A DNA stretch of 47,447 nt from Deltaproteobacteria bacterium (GTDB lineage Bacteria > Myxococcota_A > UBA9160 > UBA6930). Positions 16,391 to 24,755 of the stretch are shown here, piece after piece. The stretch is from assembly GCA_029261815.1 (NCBI GenBank), contig JAJDAQ010000086.1:1-47447 (forward strand). Reading direction: 5' to 3'. The position numbers and the translations under genes were made by a program. A model generated the notes under the pieces. The model ran no database searches. It was not told the origin of the DNA and saw nothing but the letters and a program-made list of their open reading frames with translations. Position 1 is the stretch's first letter; each line of letters starts with the position of its first letter.

Positions 16391-16942
16391 TCACTTCGAT
16401 GTGCGACCTGCGAAATGGGTCGCCCGGTCGCCGATGTAGTCGGCCATCGGTCCCGTACCGGGTTTCTGCGCGAACGTGTCTCCGACGCCCTTGAGCACAT
16501 CCGCATCGTCGAGGCTGGGGTCCCAGGGGGCGATGACCGGCTGCTGGACATGCCAGGGCGTATCGCAGAAGACCTCGATGCCGTTCTGCTCCGGGTCCTT
16601 GAAGTAGACCGAGATGGCATTGCCGTGAGTGACCGGCGCGCCCGCGTCGACGTCGGGACAGGTTGCCACCCGGTCCATCATCTCGCGGACATCCGCGAGG
16701 CCATCGACCCGGAAGGCGATGTGGTCGACCGAGTTCGACGGGCCTTCGTCTTCCCGTGCTTCGACGAACGCGATCTGGTGATGGTCGCCCTCGTACTGAC
16801 TCATGAAAACGATCTCGGGTCCACTGTCGCCGAACAGCGGTCCGCGGTCCGCGACCTCGAAGCCGAGCACATCCATGTAGAAGCGCGTCATCGTTTCCAT
16901 GTTTCGCACCTTGATGACGGCGTGGGACCAACGAAGCTGCAT
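16391..16942 (-). CDS. VOC family (glyoxalase/dioxygenase-like) protein
   Basis: A 183-residue vicinal-oxygen-chelate protein. Metal ligands fit His7 (WSHAVIKV), His74 (VDHIAFRVD) and Glu123 (NGIEVFCDTPW), the pattern of extradiol dioxygenases and glyoxalases. The extra C-terminal 50 residues resemble catechol-dioxygenase-like VOC proteins. GAGGAG lies before the ATG. A GGACCA-G-TGGTCC palindrome in the divergent spacer may be its operator. Reaction unknown: dioxygenase, isomerase and thiol-transfer activities are all found in this fold. Confidence 0.85.
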   Translation of the reverse strand: MQLRWSHAVIKVRNMETMTRFYMDVLGFEVADRGPLFGDSGPEIVFMSQYEGDHHQIAFVEAREDEGPSNSVDHIAFRVDGLADVREMMDRVATCPDVDAGAPVTHGNAISVYFKDPEQNGIEVFCDTPWHVQQPVIAPWDPSLDDADVLKGVGDTFAQKPGTGPMADYIGDRATHFAGRTSK

Positions 16943-16964
16943 GGGGACTCCTCGTCCGGCGATA

Positions 16965-16977
16965 GGACCAGTGGTCC
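16965..16977. promoter_or_regulatory. 13-bp palindrome in divergent spacer
   Basis: GGACCA-G-TGGTCC is a perfect inverted repeat with a single central base. It lies 23 bases upstream of the VOC gene start and about 60 bases before the flavin oxidoreductase gene. The position fits an operator for either gene. No regulator gene adjoins it. Confidence 0.4.
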
Positions 16978-17038
16978 AGGGATACTCGCACGCACACCGT
17001 CTTCGGCCAACAAAGCCTGGATGCGGTACACCCGGAGG

Positions 17039-18133
17039 ATGGATCAGGCGACATTGATCGAACGCGCCCGCAACTTGTTGCCTGCCCTTGCTGAGCGAGC
17101 GCCCGAAGCGGAGAGATTGCGCCAGCTTCCCCCCGCGAACGTGCGTGCGCTGATCGAAGGCGGCTTGACACGTGCGCTCCAGCCGGAAGCGTTCGGGGGG
17201 GCGGGTCTCGGCGCCGGCACGCATGTCGCGCTGACCTCTACGCTCGGGGCCGCATGCCCGTCGACCGCGTGGTGTCAGTTCGTATGGAGCGCGCATAGTT
17301 GGCTGCTCGGGACCTATCCTGCGGACGCGCAGCACGCTGTCTGGGACAAGAACCCCGAGGCGCTGATTTCGGCCTCTCTCGGGCCCGTTGGGCAGGCCGA
17401 GGCCGTCGATGGTGGCGTGCGCTTGTCGGGACGATGGGCGTTCGCGTCCGGCTGTGACCATGCTGAGTGGCTGATGTTGGGCGCCGTCGTCGTGCGCGAT
17501 GAGGGCCCAGCTCCGATCCTCTGTCTCGTGCCCAGGCGCGAGGTCGAGATCGTCGACACCTGGCACGTCATGGGCCTGCGCGGAACCGGAAGCAAGGACA
17601 TCCAGGTCGACGGCATCTTCGTGCCCGAATCGTTCGCACCCTCATGGCTCGAAACCGTCGGTCGGAACCAGGGACTCGCGGTGACCGTGATCGGGGGGCC
17701 GGTGTTGGGGGCCGCAGAAGGAGCGGTCGCGCGGTTCAGGGAGCGTCTGCTCGTGCGGACGACGGCAACCCTGCAGCGACAGAAGGATCAAGGGGTCGCC
17801 CGTCAACGGCTTGCCGAGAGCGCGGTCGAAGTGGACGCCGCGCGACTTCTGCTCGAACGCAATGCGCGCGAGATCGACGCCTGGACCGCAGCCGGCCAGC
17901 CGGCCGATCCGCCGACGTTGCGCTGGATTCGCGACACCGGTTTCGCGGCTGAGCTGTGTGCGCGCGCGACCCAGCGGGTCTTCGAAGCGAGCGGCGGTAG
18001 CGCGCTGCAGGACTCGGAGCCGATCCAACGATTCTGGCGCGACGTGCATGCCGGCCACGCGCATGCGTTCTTGAACTGGGACACCGCCGCCGAAGCCTGG
18101 GCCAACGGCGAAGTCGGCGGCGCCGCGGACTGA
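17039..18133 (+). CDS. Acyl-CoA dehydrogenase-like flavin-dependent oxidoreductase/monooxygenase
   Basis: A 364-residue acyl-CoA-dehydrogenase-fold protein. The N-terminus (LRQLPPANVRALIEGGLTRALQPEAFGGAG, in parts), ACPSTAWCQFVWSAH, the central SGRWAFASGCDHAEWLMLGA and VMGLRGTGSKDIQVDGIFVPE are typical of the HsaA/HpaB-like group D flavin monooxygenases. The C-terminal RATQRVFEASGGSALQDSEPIQRFWRD is also typical. It probably needs reduced flavin from a partner reductase, which is not in the window. I use ATG 17039: TACACC lies six bases before it (leaderless start), while its GGAGG abuts the ATG and cannot act as a ribosome site. ATG 17021 is the alternative. The CoA-transferase gene follows after 69 bases. 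Confidence 0.82.
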   Translation: MDQATLIERARNLLPALAERAPEAERLRQLPPANVRALIEGGLTRALQPEAFGGAGLGAGTHVALTSTLGAACPSTAWCQFVWSAHSWLLGTYPADAQHAVWDKNPEALISASLGPVGQAEAVDGGVRLSGRWAFASGCDHAEWLMLGAVVVRDEGPAPILCLVPRREVEIVDTWHVMGLRGTGSKDIQVDGIFVPESFAPSWLETVGRNQGLAVTVIGGPVLGAAEGAVARFRERLLVRTTATLQRQKDQGVARQRLAESAVEVDAARLLLERNAREIDAWTAAGQPADPPTLRWIRDTGFAAELCARATQRVFEASGGSALQDSEPIQRFWRDVHAGHAHAFLNWDTAAEAWANGEVGGAAD

Positions 18134-18202
18134 TCCGACTCCGCTTGCTCAGCAGTTGGGCTACCCCTGGGAGTGGCGACGAGCCTGTTTCGAGGAGCTT
18201 CC

Positions 18203-20569
18203 GTGTCCGATCCTGCGCAGCCTTTTTCTGAACTCCGCGTCCTCGACGCATCGACCACGATTGCCGGCGCCTACGCCACGAAGATGTTGGTCGATGCCGG
18301 TGCCCAGGTGTGGATGGTCGAGCCCGAAGGAGGGCACCCGCTGCGGAAGTGGTCGGCGTCCGCGCAGGCGCTGCCCGCGGACCGAGATGGCGCGCTCTTC
18401 CACTTCTTGTGCGCTGGGAAGCAGAGTCTTCCGAGCGGCACAGGCGACTGGAATTCGTGGGTGAGGAACGTCGACCTGGTCGTCGACTCACGGCCAAGGG
18501 CACTCGCCGAAATCGCGGACGTCCAGCCCGGAGCTTCACTGCTGACGGTGACGGCCTTTGGAACGCAGGGGCCCTGGGCGAACCGCCCGGCGACCGAGTT
18601 CACGTTGCAGGCCGCCTCGGGCTCGACCGCCTATCGGGGGCTTGCGTCGCGCGGGCCGGTCGCGGCGGGAGGGCAGCTCGGAGAGTGGGCCGCCGGGGCC
18701 TACGCGGCGACTTCGGCGCTGGCGGCGGTGCTGTCCGCGCGTCGCACGGGGGTCGGCGTCCACGCAGACGTATCTGCGTTCGAAGTCGCGGTGGCGGCCC
18801 TTACGGTCTACCACGATCTGCAAGGGCAGTGGTTCGACGGGCCTTTGCCTCAATCGCTCGAAACGCCGTCGATCGAGCCGACACGCGATGGCTTCGTTGG
18901 GCTGTGCGCCTACACGGGTCAGCAGTGGAAGGACTTCTGCCTGATGGTCGGCCGACCCGAGGTGGCGGACGACGAGCGCTATTTCGACGCGCGCGCGCGC
19001 ATGGAACACCTCGAGTTCATCCAGGGCGTCATGCACGCGTGGACGAAGACCCAGACCACGGCCGAAGTGATCGAACTAGCGAGTGCGATGCGAATTCCGG
19101 TGGCGCCCGTGGGCAACGGCAAGCTTGTGTTGGAAGAAGAGCACTTTCGTGCCCGCGGCGTGTTCGTGAAGAATCCGGGCGGTTTTGAACAGCCTCGGCG
19201 GCCTTGGCGACTCTCGGCCAACCCGGCTGCGGCGGTTCACGTCGCACCGGAGGTTCCGGTCGCCTCGGCACTGGGTCCCCAAGCGCGAGAACCTGCGCCG
19301 GCCGAGGCTCCGGGTGAAGACGCGCGACCGCTCGCGGGAGTCCGCGTCGTGGACCTCACGGCCTTCTGGGCCGGCCCCGTGGTTGGCGCGACGCTGGCGG
19401 AGTGGGGCGCCGATGTCGTGAAGGTCGAGTCCACGCAACGCCCCGACGGCATGCGCTTCGCGGGTGCCGTTCGGAATGACGTGATGTGGGAGTGGTCGCC
19501 GGTCTTCCATGGCGCCAATCCGGGGAAGCGGGCGATTACCCTGAACCTGGACTCAGACGACGGGAAGGCCTTGCTGCGGAAACTCCTCGAAGGCGCCGAC
19601 GTCGTGATGGAGAACTTCTCTGCACGGGTAATGGACCACTTCGGGCTCGATTGGGAAACCGTCCATGGCTGGAACCCACGACTCTCGATGTTGCGGATGC
19701 CTGCTTGGGGCCTCGACGGTCCGTGGCGCGATCGTGTGGGCTTTGCCGCCAGCGTCGAGCAGGCGAGTGGATTGGCCTGGCTCACGGGTTACCCGGACAT
19801 GCCGCTCATCATCCGTGGTGCCTGCGACCCGGTCGGTGGAATGCACGCCCTGACGGGATTGTTGGCCGCGCTCGAAGATCGACGACGCACCGGCGAAGGG
19901 CAGCTGGTGGAGTGTGCGCTCGTCGAGCCTGCGCTGAATCTGGCCGCCGAACAGATCATCGAGTGGAGTGCGAACGGTGTACTTCTCGAGCGCGCGGGAA
20001 ACCGCGGACCCGCTGCAGCGCCCCAGGGTTGTTACCGCTGCAAGGGCGATCGCGTGCCCTCGCGCGAGGCTCCGAATGAACCGTGGCTTGCGGTCTCCGT
20101 GGCCGATGACGCGCAGTGGCGTGCCCTCCGCGGCGCACTCGGTGAGCCCGAGTGGGCGATGGCGCCCGAGTACGATTCCGCGGCCGGGCGCCGTGCCGGG
20201 CACGATGCGATCGACGAAGGAATCGCCGCGTGGTGCGCCGAGCGAACCGCGGAAGAGGCGGCGGAGAGCCTCCTCTCCGCGGGCGTCCCGGCATCCCCAC
20301 TCTTGAACGGCCATTTCGTCGTGCCCAACGAGCAATTGGCTGCCCGCGGATTCTTCAACGAGGTCGCGCACCCCTTCACGGGGCTGACGCGCTATCCCGG
20401 CTACCCGACCTGCTTTAGTGCCTGGGACCCGGCGGACTGCCGAACGCCGGCGCCGACCCTGGGGCAACATAACGACGAGATCCTGGGCGATGAACTCGGC
20501 GTCAGTGATGCGGAACGCGAGCGGCTCAGGGAAGCGGGTGTGATCGGGACCCGGCCAGCATGGATGTAG
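18203..20569 (+). CDS. Fused double-domain CaiB/BaiF family CoA-transferase
   Basis: A 788-residue protein of two class III CoA-transferase halves. The second half (about 375-788) starts PLAGVRVVDLTAFWAGPVV and has the expected catalytic aspartate at Asp542 (GACDPVGGMHALTG). The first half (about 8-350) has the same fold features, but Glu161 (LGEWAAGAY) stands where the aspartate belongs, so it is probably non-catalytic. Normal members are about 400 residues and work as interlocked dimers; this fusion may mimic one inactive/active pair. GTG 18203 is chosen for its GAGGAG five bases upstream; GTG 18173 is in frame. It is likely co-transcribed with the preceding flavin enzyme and would activate a carboxylic acid. 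Confidence 0.87.
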   Translation: MSDPAQPFSELRVLDASTTIAGAYATKMLVDAGAQVWMVEPEGGHPLRKWSASAQALPADRDGALFHFLCAGKQSLPSGTGDWNSWVRNVDLVVDSRPRALAEIADVQPGASLLTVTAFGTQGPWANRPATEFTLQAASGSTAYRGLASRGPVAAGGQLGEWAAGAYAATSALAAVLSARRTGVGVHADVSAFEVAVAALTVYHDLQGQWFDGPLPQSLETPSIEPTRDGFVGLCAYTGQQWKDFCLMVGRPEVADDERYFDARARMEHLEFIQGVMHAWTKTQTTAEVIELASAMRIPVAPVGNGKLVLEEEHFRARGVFVKNPGGFEQPRRPWRLSANPAAAVHVAPEVPVASALGPQAREPAPAEAPGEDARPLAGVRVVDLTAFWAGPVVGATLAEWGADVVKVESTQRPDGMRFAGAVRNDVMWEWSPVFHGANPGKRAITLNLDSDDGKALLRKLLEGADVVMENFSARVMDHFGLDWETVHGWNPRLSMLRMPAWGLDGPWRDRVGFAASVEQASGLAWLTGYPDMPLIIRGACDPVGGMHALTGLLAALEDRRRTGEGQLVECALVEPALNLAAEQIIEWSANGVLLERAGNRGPAAAPQGCYRCKGDRVPSREAPNEPWLAVSVADDAQWRALRGALGEPEWAMAPEYDSAAGRRAGHDAIDEGIAAWCAERTAEEAAESLLSAGVPASPLLNGHFVVPNEQLAARGFFNEVAHPFTGLTRYPGYPTCFSAWDPADCRTPAPTLGQHNDEILGDELGVSDAERERLREAGVIGTRPAWM

Positions 20570-20587
20570 GCGGACGCCGAGAGTCGT

Positions 20588-21805
20588 CTAGGGCTTTCGC
20601 GTCGCCGGTAGCGGGTGTCGATAGAGCTTCGAGGCGTTCTCGTGCGCGATCATCCTGATCTGGTCTTCCGGAAGGCCGCCTAGCAACTTGTCCATCACCG
20701 CCTGCGTGTCGGGCCAGGTTCCGTCTCCGTGCGGGTAGTCGCTCTCGAACAGCACGTTCTCGACGCCGATCGTGGGCAGCGTCGGAATCGTCGACGGGTC
20801 GTCGATCATGCAGAACCAGAAGTTGCGGCGTAGGCAGTCCGATGGCGAGATCTTGGGGTCCGGCCAGCCGCGGCCGTATCCGGAGCGGGCCATGATGTTA
20901 TCCAGCCGATCGATCAGGCCGGCGACCCAGGCAATGCCCCCCTCGCTCATCGCGATCTTCAGCTCCGGGTACTTCGCCGGCCATCCGCTCCAGAGCCATT
21001 CGGCGCACGAATCGAAGGCCATTGACTGGAACAGGGTGGCGCCCAGTTCGAGCATCGGGGCGCCCGGGGGCATCGCGGCGAAACCGGAAGAGCCGACATG
21101 AAGATTCAGGACCGTCTCGGTTTCGGCGCAAGCCCGGATGATCGGTTCCCAGAAGGAATCGAACACCGGCGGGAGCCCCTGCTTGTGCGGCTGCTCGGGG
21201 AGCGTCACGGCGGTGAAGCCGCGTTTCGCGTTTCGGCGAATCTCCTCGGCGCCCTTTTCGGCGTCGGCCAGGAACGTGATGCCGAGGGGCACGATGCGAT
21301 CCGGGTAGCTCCCGTGCCATTCCTCGAAGAGCCAGTCGTTCCATGCCCGGGTGCACGCAAGCCCGAGCTCAGGGTCCTTCGACTCGCTGAATAGCGTCCC
21401 CCCAAAGCCGGTTACGCCGGACGGGAAGTTCACGCTGGCCCAACATCCGTTCAGGTCCATATCGTGGATGCGCGCGTGGATGTCCCAGCAGCCTTTGCGG
21501 ACCTCGTCGAAGCGGGCGGGCTCGACCCGATGGTCTTCCACGGGGCGTCCGGCGACGCACATGAAGCCGACCTGGAAATACGGCGTGTCTTCGTAGACCC
21601 AGATCTCGTGGCCCTCGTCGGTCTCGACCACCTTTGGTGCCTGCTCCTTGAACTTCGCGGGCAGGCGGCCCTCGAACGTGTGCTTCGGCTCCATCAAATG
21701 GTCATCGACCGAGATCAGCGTGTACTTCTCCTCACGCTTTTCGGGGTCCGGGAGCAACGGCCTGACGGCCGGTCGCTTCACGCCGAGCTTCACCACACGT
21801 GCCAT
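20588..21805 (-). CDS. Amidohydrolase family protein (PF04909 type)
   Basis: A 405-residue metal-dependent hydrolase of the amidohydrolase-2 family (decarboxylases and hydrolases of the ACMSD/LigW type). The first metal motif is VDDHLMEP (residues 33-40). The segment LNLHVGSSG supplies a further histidine, and VLFESDYPHGDGTWPDT near residue 350 has the conserved Asp-Tyr-Pro-His. Many members of this length in environmental bacteria are of unknown substrate. It follows MaoC and TetR genes on the same strand with short gaps, suggesting one operon. Confidence 0.88.
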   Translation of the reverse strand: MARVVKLGVKRPAVRPLLPDPEKREEKYTLISVDDHLMEPKHTFEGRLPAKFKEQAPKVVETDEGHEIWVYEDTPYFQVGFMCVAGRPVEDHRVEPARFDEVRKGCWDIHARIHDMDLNGCWASVNFPSGVTGFGGTLFSESKDPELGLACTRAWNDWLFEEWHGSYPDRIVPLGITFLADAEKGAEEIRRNAKRGFTAVTLPEQPHKQGLPPVFDSFWEPIIRACAETETVLNLHVGSSGFAAMPPGAPMLELGATLFQSMAFDSCAEWLWSGWPAKYPELKIAMSEGGIAWVAGLIDRLDNIMARSGYGRGWPDPKISPSDCLRRNFWFCMIDDPSTIPTLPTIGVENVLFESDYPHGDGTWPDTQAVMDKLLGGLPEDQIRMIAHENASKLYRHPLPATRKP

Positions 21806-21840
21806 GGAATCTCTCGCTTCGTTCGTGGGTCGCGTTCGTG

Positions 21841-22320
21841 TTAGTCGGTATAGACGAGCCGGGAGAGGCTCTCGGCGACGCAGCCGGGCTTGTCCTCGCC
21901 TTCGATCTCGATGGTCACGACCTGCTTGAGCTGGATCATGGTGCCCTTGAGCTCAGCGCCGGCGAGCGTTCGACGCGCGCGCACCCGCTTGCCCACCTTG
22001 ACCGGTGCCGGGAAGCGCACCTTGTCGAGTCCATAGTTGATGCCCATGGTCACGCCCGCATAGGCTTCGGGGTCGAGCGGCGGAATCTTCGAGCCCAGAT
22101 GCGGCAACAGCGACAGCGTGAGGAAGCCGTGGGCGATCGTCACCTTGTAGGGCGACAGCTTGGCCGACTTCTCGGGATCGATGTGGATGAACTGATGGTC
22201 GAGCGTCGCATCGGCGAAATCGTTGACGCGGGACTGGTCGACTTCGAACCACTCTCCGACGCCTTCTTCTTCACCGAGCCGCTTCTGGAAGCGTTCGAGT
22301 GCGTCTGCGGCCTTGCCCAT
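21841..22320 (-). CDS. MaoC family hot-dog dehydratase
   Basis: A 159-residue single hot-dog protein. Asp41-x4-His46 (LDHQFIHIDPE) and AHGFLTLSLLPHL match the MaoC/NodN-like (R)-specific enoyl-CoA hydratase pattern. It likely hydrates an enoyl-CoA. AAGGAG precedes the ATG; the reading frame extends upstream, but those codons overlap the spacer and TetR gene end. It lies 58 bases after the TetR gene and 35 bases before the amidohydrolase gene. Confidence 0.88.
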   Translation of the reverse strand: MGKAADALERFQKRLGEEEGVGEWFEVDQSRVNDFADATLDHQFIHIDPEKSAKLSPYKVTIAHGFLTLSLLPHLGSKIPPLDPEAYAGVTMGINYGLDKVRFPAPVKVGKRVRARRTLAGAELKGTMIQLKQVVTIEIEGEDKPGCVAESLSRLVYTD

Positions 22321-22378
22321 GGGGTCTCCTTCACTTGGGAGACCGAGCATACCGCGGCTTGCACGCGGTGGGCGCTCC

Positions 22379-22987
22379 CTACACGACGCCGAGCAGGCCC
22401 TCGAGGCCCAGGATGACGACGGCCCGCGCCGTTTCGACGTCGAGTCCCTGCTCATCTCGCATGCGATACCAGGCGACGGTGCAGGCCAGGAGGTCGGCCG
22501 CTTCGACGACCGTGGGGTCAGCCGTCTTCAGCTCGGGGAGCGAAAGGATGAGTTGCTCGCGCAGGTTCCGGGTCAGCGTGACGTACTCGTCTCGCAAGAA
22601 CACCGAACGCCAGCGATGGACGGCGCCGGCACGCTGGAAGGGTGCGATGAGTTCGAACACCTCGGACCGGCGGTGCGCGACGGTCCGGATTCGTTCCGCG
22701 AGGTCGCCCGACGGCACCGGGTCGAACATGATCGGTGCGATCTCGCTCCGGATGGCGGCCGACATCTCCGAGTACAGGGCGTCCATGTCGTCGAAGTGAC
22801 GGAAGACGGTTCGGGTTCCGACGCCGGCGCGTTCAGCGACCTGCTCTGCGGTGGGCTGCATGTTGCCGGAACGGACGATCGCGAGCATCGCCTCGACAAT
22901 GCGTTCGCGATTGCGCGCACCGCGCTGGACGCGGCCATCGAGACTGGACGGCTCGGCTCCCTCGTTGGGCTGGTCGGACACAGGCAT
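22379..22987 (-). CDS. TetR family transcriptional regulator
   Basis: A 202-residue TetR-type repressor. The helix-turn-helix is at about residues 46-66 (TAEQVAERAGVGTRTVFRHF), preceded by the usual RERIVEAML helix. The C-terminal ligand domain is not recognisable as a subtype. It is divergent from the glutathione transferase and upstream of MaoC and amidohydrolase genes, so it could control both directions. An imperfect inverted repeat TGACA-N15-TGTCA (23029-23053) in the spacer is a candidate operator. Confidence 0.92.
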   Translation of the reverse strand: MPVSDQPNEGAEPSSLDGRVQRGARNRERIVEAMLAIVRSGNMQPTAEQVAERAGVGTRTVFRHFDDMDALYSEMSAAIRSEIAPIMFDPVPSGDLAERIRTVAHRRSEVFELIAPFQRAGAVHRWRSVFLRDEYVTLTRNLREQLILSLPELKTADPTVVEAADLLACTVAWYRMRDEQGLDVETARAVVILGLEGLLGVV

Positions 22988-23023
22988 TCCTCGCGGGACG
23001 GCGTCGAGTGGCAGCCCCGTCCC

Positions 23024-23074
23024 TAGGATGACACCATGGCACGCTGCCTGTCACTTTTCTTGGAGGAAAGATGA
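23024..23074 (+). promoter_or_regulatory. Promoter with leaderless 12-codon mini-ORF before the glutathione transferase
   Basis: TAGGAT (23024-23029) is followed six bases later by ATG 23036. This opens MARCLSLFLEER with TGA at 23072-23074, overlapping the glutathione transferase ATG (23071) as ATGA. The transferase's GGAGG lies inside the mini-ORF. This would couple translation of the mini-ORF to the main gene. Not experimentally supported. Confidence 0.45.
23029..23053. promoter_or_regulatory. Imperfect inverted repeat, candidate TetR operator
   Basis: TGACA (23029-23033) and TGTCA (23049-23053) form an inverted repeat with a 15-base centre in the 83-base TetR/glutathione-transferase spacer. 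It overlaps the -10 end and the mini-ORF. Only five-base arms match, so it is weak. Confidence 0.3.
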
Positions 23075-23754
23075 GCCTGGTTCTCTATGGCGCCCCCCTG
23101 TCCCCGTTCGTCCGGAAGGCCGACGCGGTTCTTCGCGAGAAGGGCATCCCGTTCGAGTTGGAGTCCGTCAACATCATGCCGATGCCGGACTGGTTCGTGG
23201 AGATCAGCCCTGCGCGCCGGATTCCGGTCCTCCGGGACACGAGCGTGGCGGAAGAGGGCACCCGCGGGACGATCCCGGATTCCTCTGCCATCTGCGCCTA
23301 CATCGAGAAGAAGCACCCCGAGACCCCGCTCTACCCGGAGGATGCCTACGACTACGGCCGGGCCATCTGGCTCGAGGAATACTGCGACAGCGAACTCGCC
23401 GGCCAGGTGGGGATGGGCATTTTCCGGCCGATCCAGTTCAATCGCTTCAGCGGCAAGGACCCCGATGTCGCGACCGCAAAGAAGACCTGGGACGAGAAAC
23501 TGCCGCGCTACTTCGACTATCTCGAAGGGGAGCTGGATGGCGGCGAGTTCCTGGTCGGCAACGCGCTTTCGATCGCCGACATCGCACTCGGCTGTCAACT
23601 CATGCAGCTCGACTTCGTCGTCGGCCTTCCGCCGGCCGAGCGCTGGCCGGCCCTGGCGGCCTTCGGCGAAGGCATGCGGCAGCGCGCTAGCTTCGGGCCT
23701 GCGCTCACGATCTGTCGCAAGATCGTGAAGCAGCCGCTCGTTGACCTCGGCTGA
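23071..23754 (+). CDS. Glutathione S-transferase family protein
   Basis: A 227-residue glutathione transferase. The thioredoxin-like N-terminal domain starts LVLYGAPLSPFVRK with the likely catalytic Ser11. RRIPVLRD contains the cis-proline, and PDSSAICAYIEKKHP binds the gamma-glutamyl part. The all-helical C-terminal domain includes GEFLVGNALSIADIALG with the conserved Asp of the folding motif. GGAGG precedes the ATG, which also overlaps a short upstream ORF stop. The epoxide hydrolase gene follows 40 bases later; both detoxify electrophiles. Confidence 0.92.
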   Translation: MSLVLYGAPLSPFVRKADAVLREKGIPFELESVNIMPMPDWFVEISPARRIPVLRDTSVAEEGTRGTIPDSSAICAYIEKKHPETPLYPEDAYDYGRAIWLEEYCDSELAGQVGMGIFRPIQFNRFSGKDPDVATAKKTWDEKLPRYFDYLEGELDGGEFLVGNALSIADIALGCQLMQLDFVVGLPPAERWPALAAFGEGMRQRASFGPALTICRKIVKQPLVDLG

Positions 23755-23794
23755 CGCGACATCCCCATCTGAACCGACCGCCCAAGGACTCCCC

Positions 23795-24745
23795 ATGACC
23801 GTATTCCCCGAAGCTCACCGCGTCGATGTCGGCGAAGTCACCCTCGAAGTCCATGAGGCGGGCCCCGCCGACGGGACGCCGATCGTGCTCTGCCACGGAT
23901 TCCCGGAACTCGCGTTCTCGTGGCGGCACCAGCTCGTCGCGCTCGCGGACGCCGGCTACCGCGTTCTGGTGCCGAACCAACGCGGGTACGCTGGCAGCGA
24001 CAAGCCCGGAAACATCGAGGACTACGACCTCGCACACTTGACCGCCGACCTCGTCGGGTTGCTCGACGCGAAGGGCATCGACAAGGCCGTCTTTGCCGGG
24101 CACGACTGGGGCGGCTTCGTGGCCTGGGCGATGCCGGTCATGCATCCGGATCGGTGTCTCGGCTGTATCGGTGTCAACACGCCCTACGTGCCGTTTCCGC
24201 CGACGGCGATGCTGAAGCTGGCGTTCCCGGACCCCGAGAAGCTCTACATCCTCTGGTTCCAGGAGCCCGGCGTCGCCGAGCCCGTTCTCGAAGCGAACAC
24301 ACGCATCCTGTTCGAGAAGATGATGACGAAGGCGACCAGGCCCGACATCGGGTCGATCTCGGAACTGGACGACGCGAATCCATTCCGGCGCATCGCCGAA
24401 CTCGAGTCGATCGGGCCGGTCATGCTCAGCGAAGACGAGATCCAGACCTACGTCGACGGATTCACGCAGTCGGGCTTCTTCGGTCCCGTCAGCTGGTACC
24501 GGAACATCGACCGGAATATCGGCATCGCGCCCGGCATTGGCCAGCAGGTCCTCGAGCTTCCGACGCTCATGGTGACGGCCGAGTGGGACGCGGCGCTACC
24601 GCCGGCGATGGCCGATGGCATGCCCGCGCTCTGCAAGGACTACGAACGCGTGGACATTGCGGAGTGCGGACACTGGACGCAGCAGGAGAAGCCGGAAGAG
24701 CTGAACCGCGCCATGATCGACTGGCTCGGTCGGAAGATCGCCTAA
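23795..24745 (+). CDS. Epoxide hydrolase-type alpha/beta hydrolase
   Basis: A 316-residue hydrolase with epoxide hydrolase signatures. The oxyanion motif is HGFPE (34-38) with FSWRHQL, the nucleophile is Asp104 in AGHDWGGFVAW, and the histidine is His293 (CGHWTQQEKP). An aspartate nucleophile is expected for epoxide hydrolases and also haloalkane dehalogenases. The HGFPE motif favours the epoxide hydrolase. The ATG follows AAGGA; upstream codons overlap the transferase gene. The pairing with a glutathione transferase, and a probable halohydrin dehalogenase 12 kb away, suggests epoxide metabolism. Confidence 0.87.
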   Translation: MTVFPEAHRVDVGEVTLEVHEAGPADGTPIVLCHGFPELAFSWRHQLVALADAGYRVLVPNQRGYAGSDKPGNIEDYDLAHLTADLVGLLDAKGIDKAVFAGHDWGGFVAWAMPVMHPDRCLGCIGVNTPYVPFPPTAMLKLAFPDPEKLYILWFQEPGVAEPVLEANTRILFEKMMTKATRPDIGSISELDDANPFRRIAELESIGPVMLSEDEIQTYVDGFTQSGFFGPVSWYRNIDRNIGIAPGIGQQVLELPTLMVTAEWDAALPPAMADGMPALCKDYERVDIAECGHWTQQEKPEELNRAMIDWLGRKIA

Positions 24746-24755
24746 CCGCCGGAAA

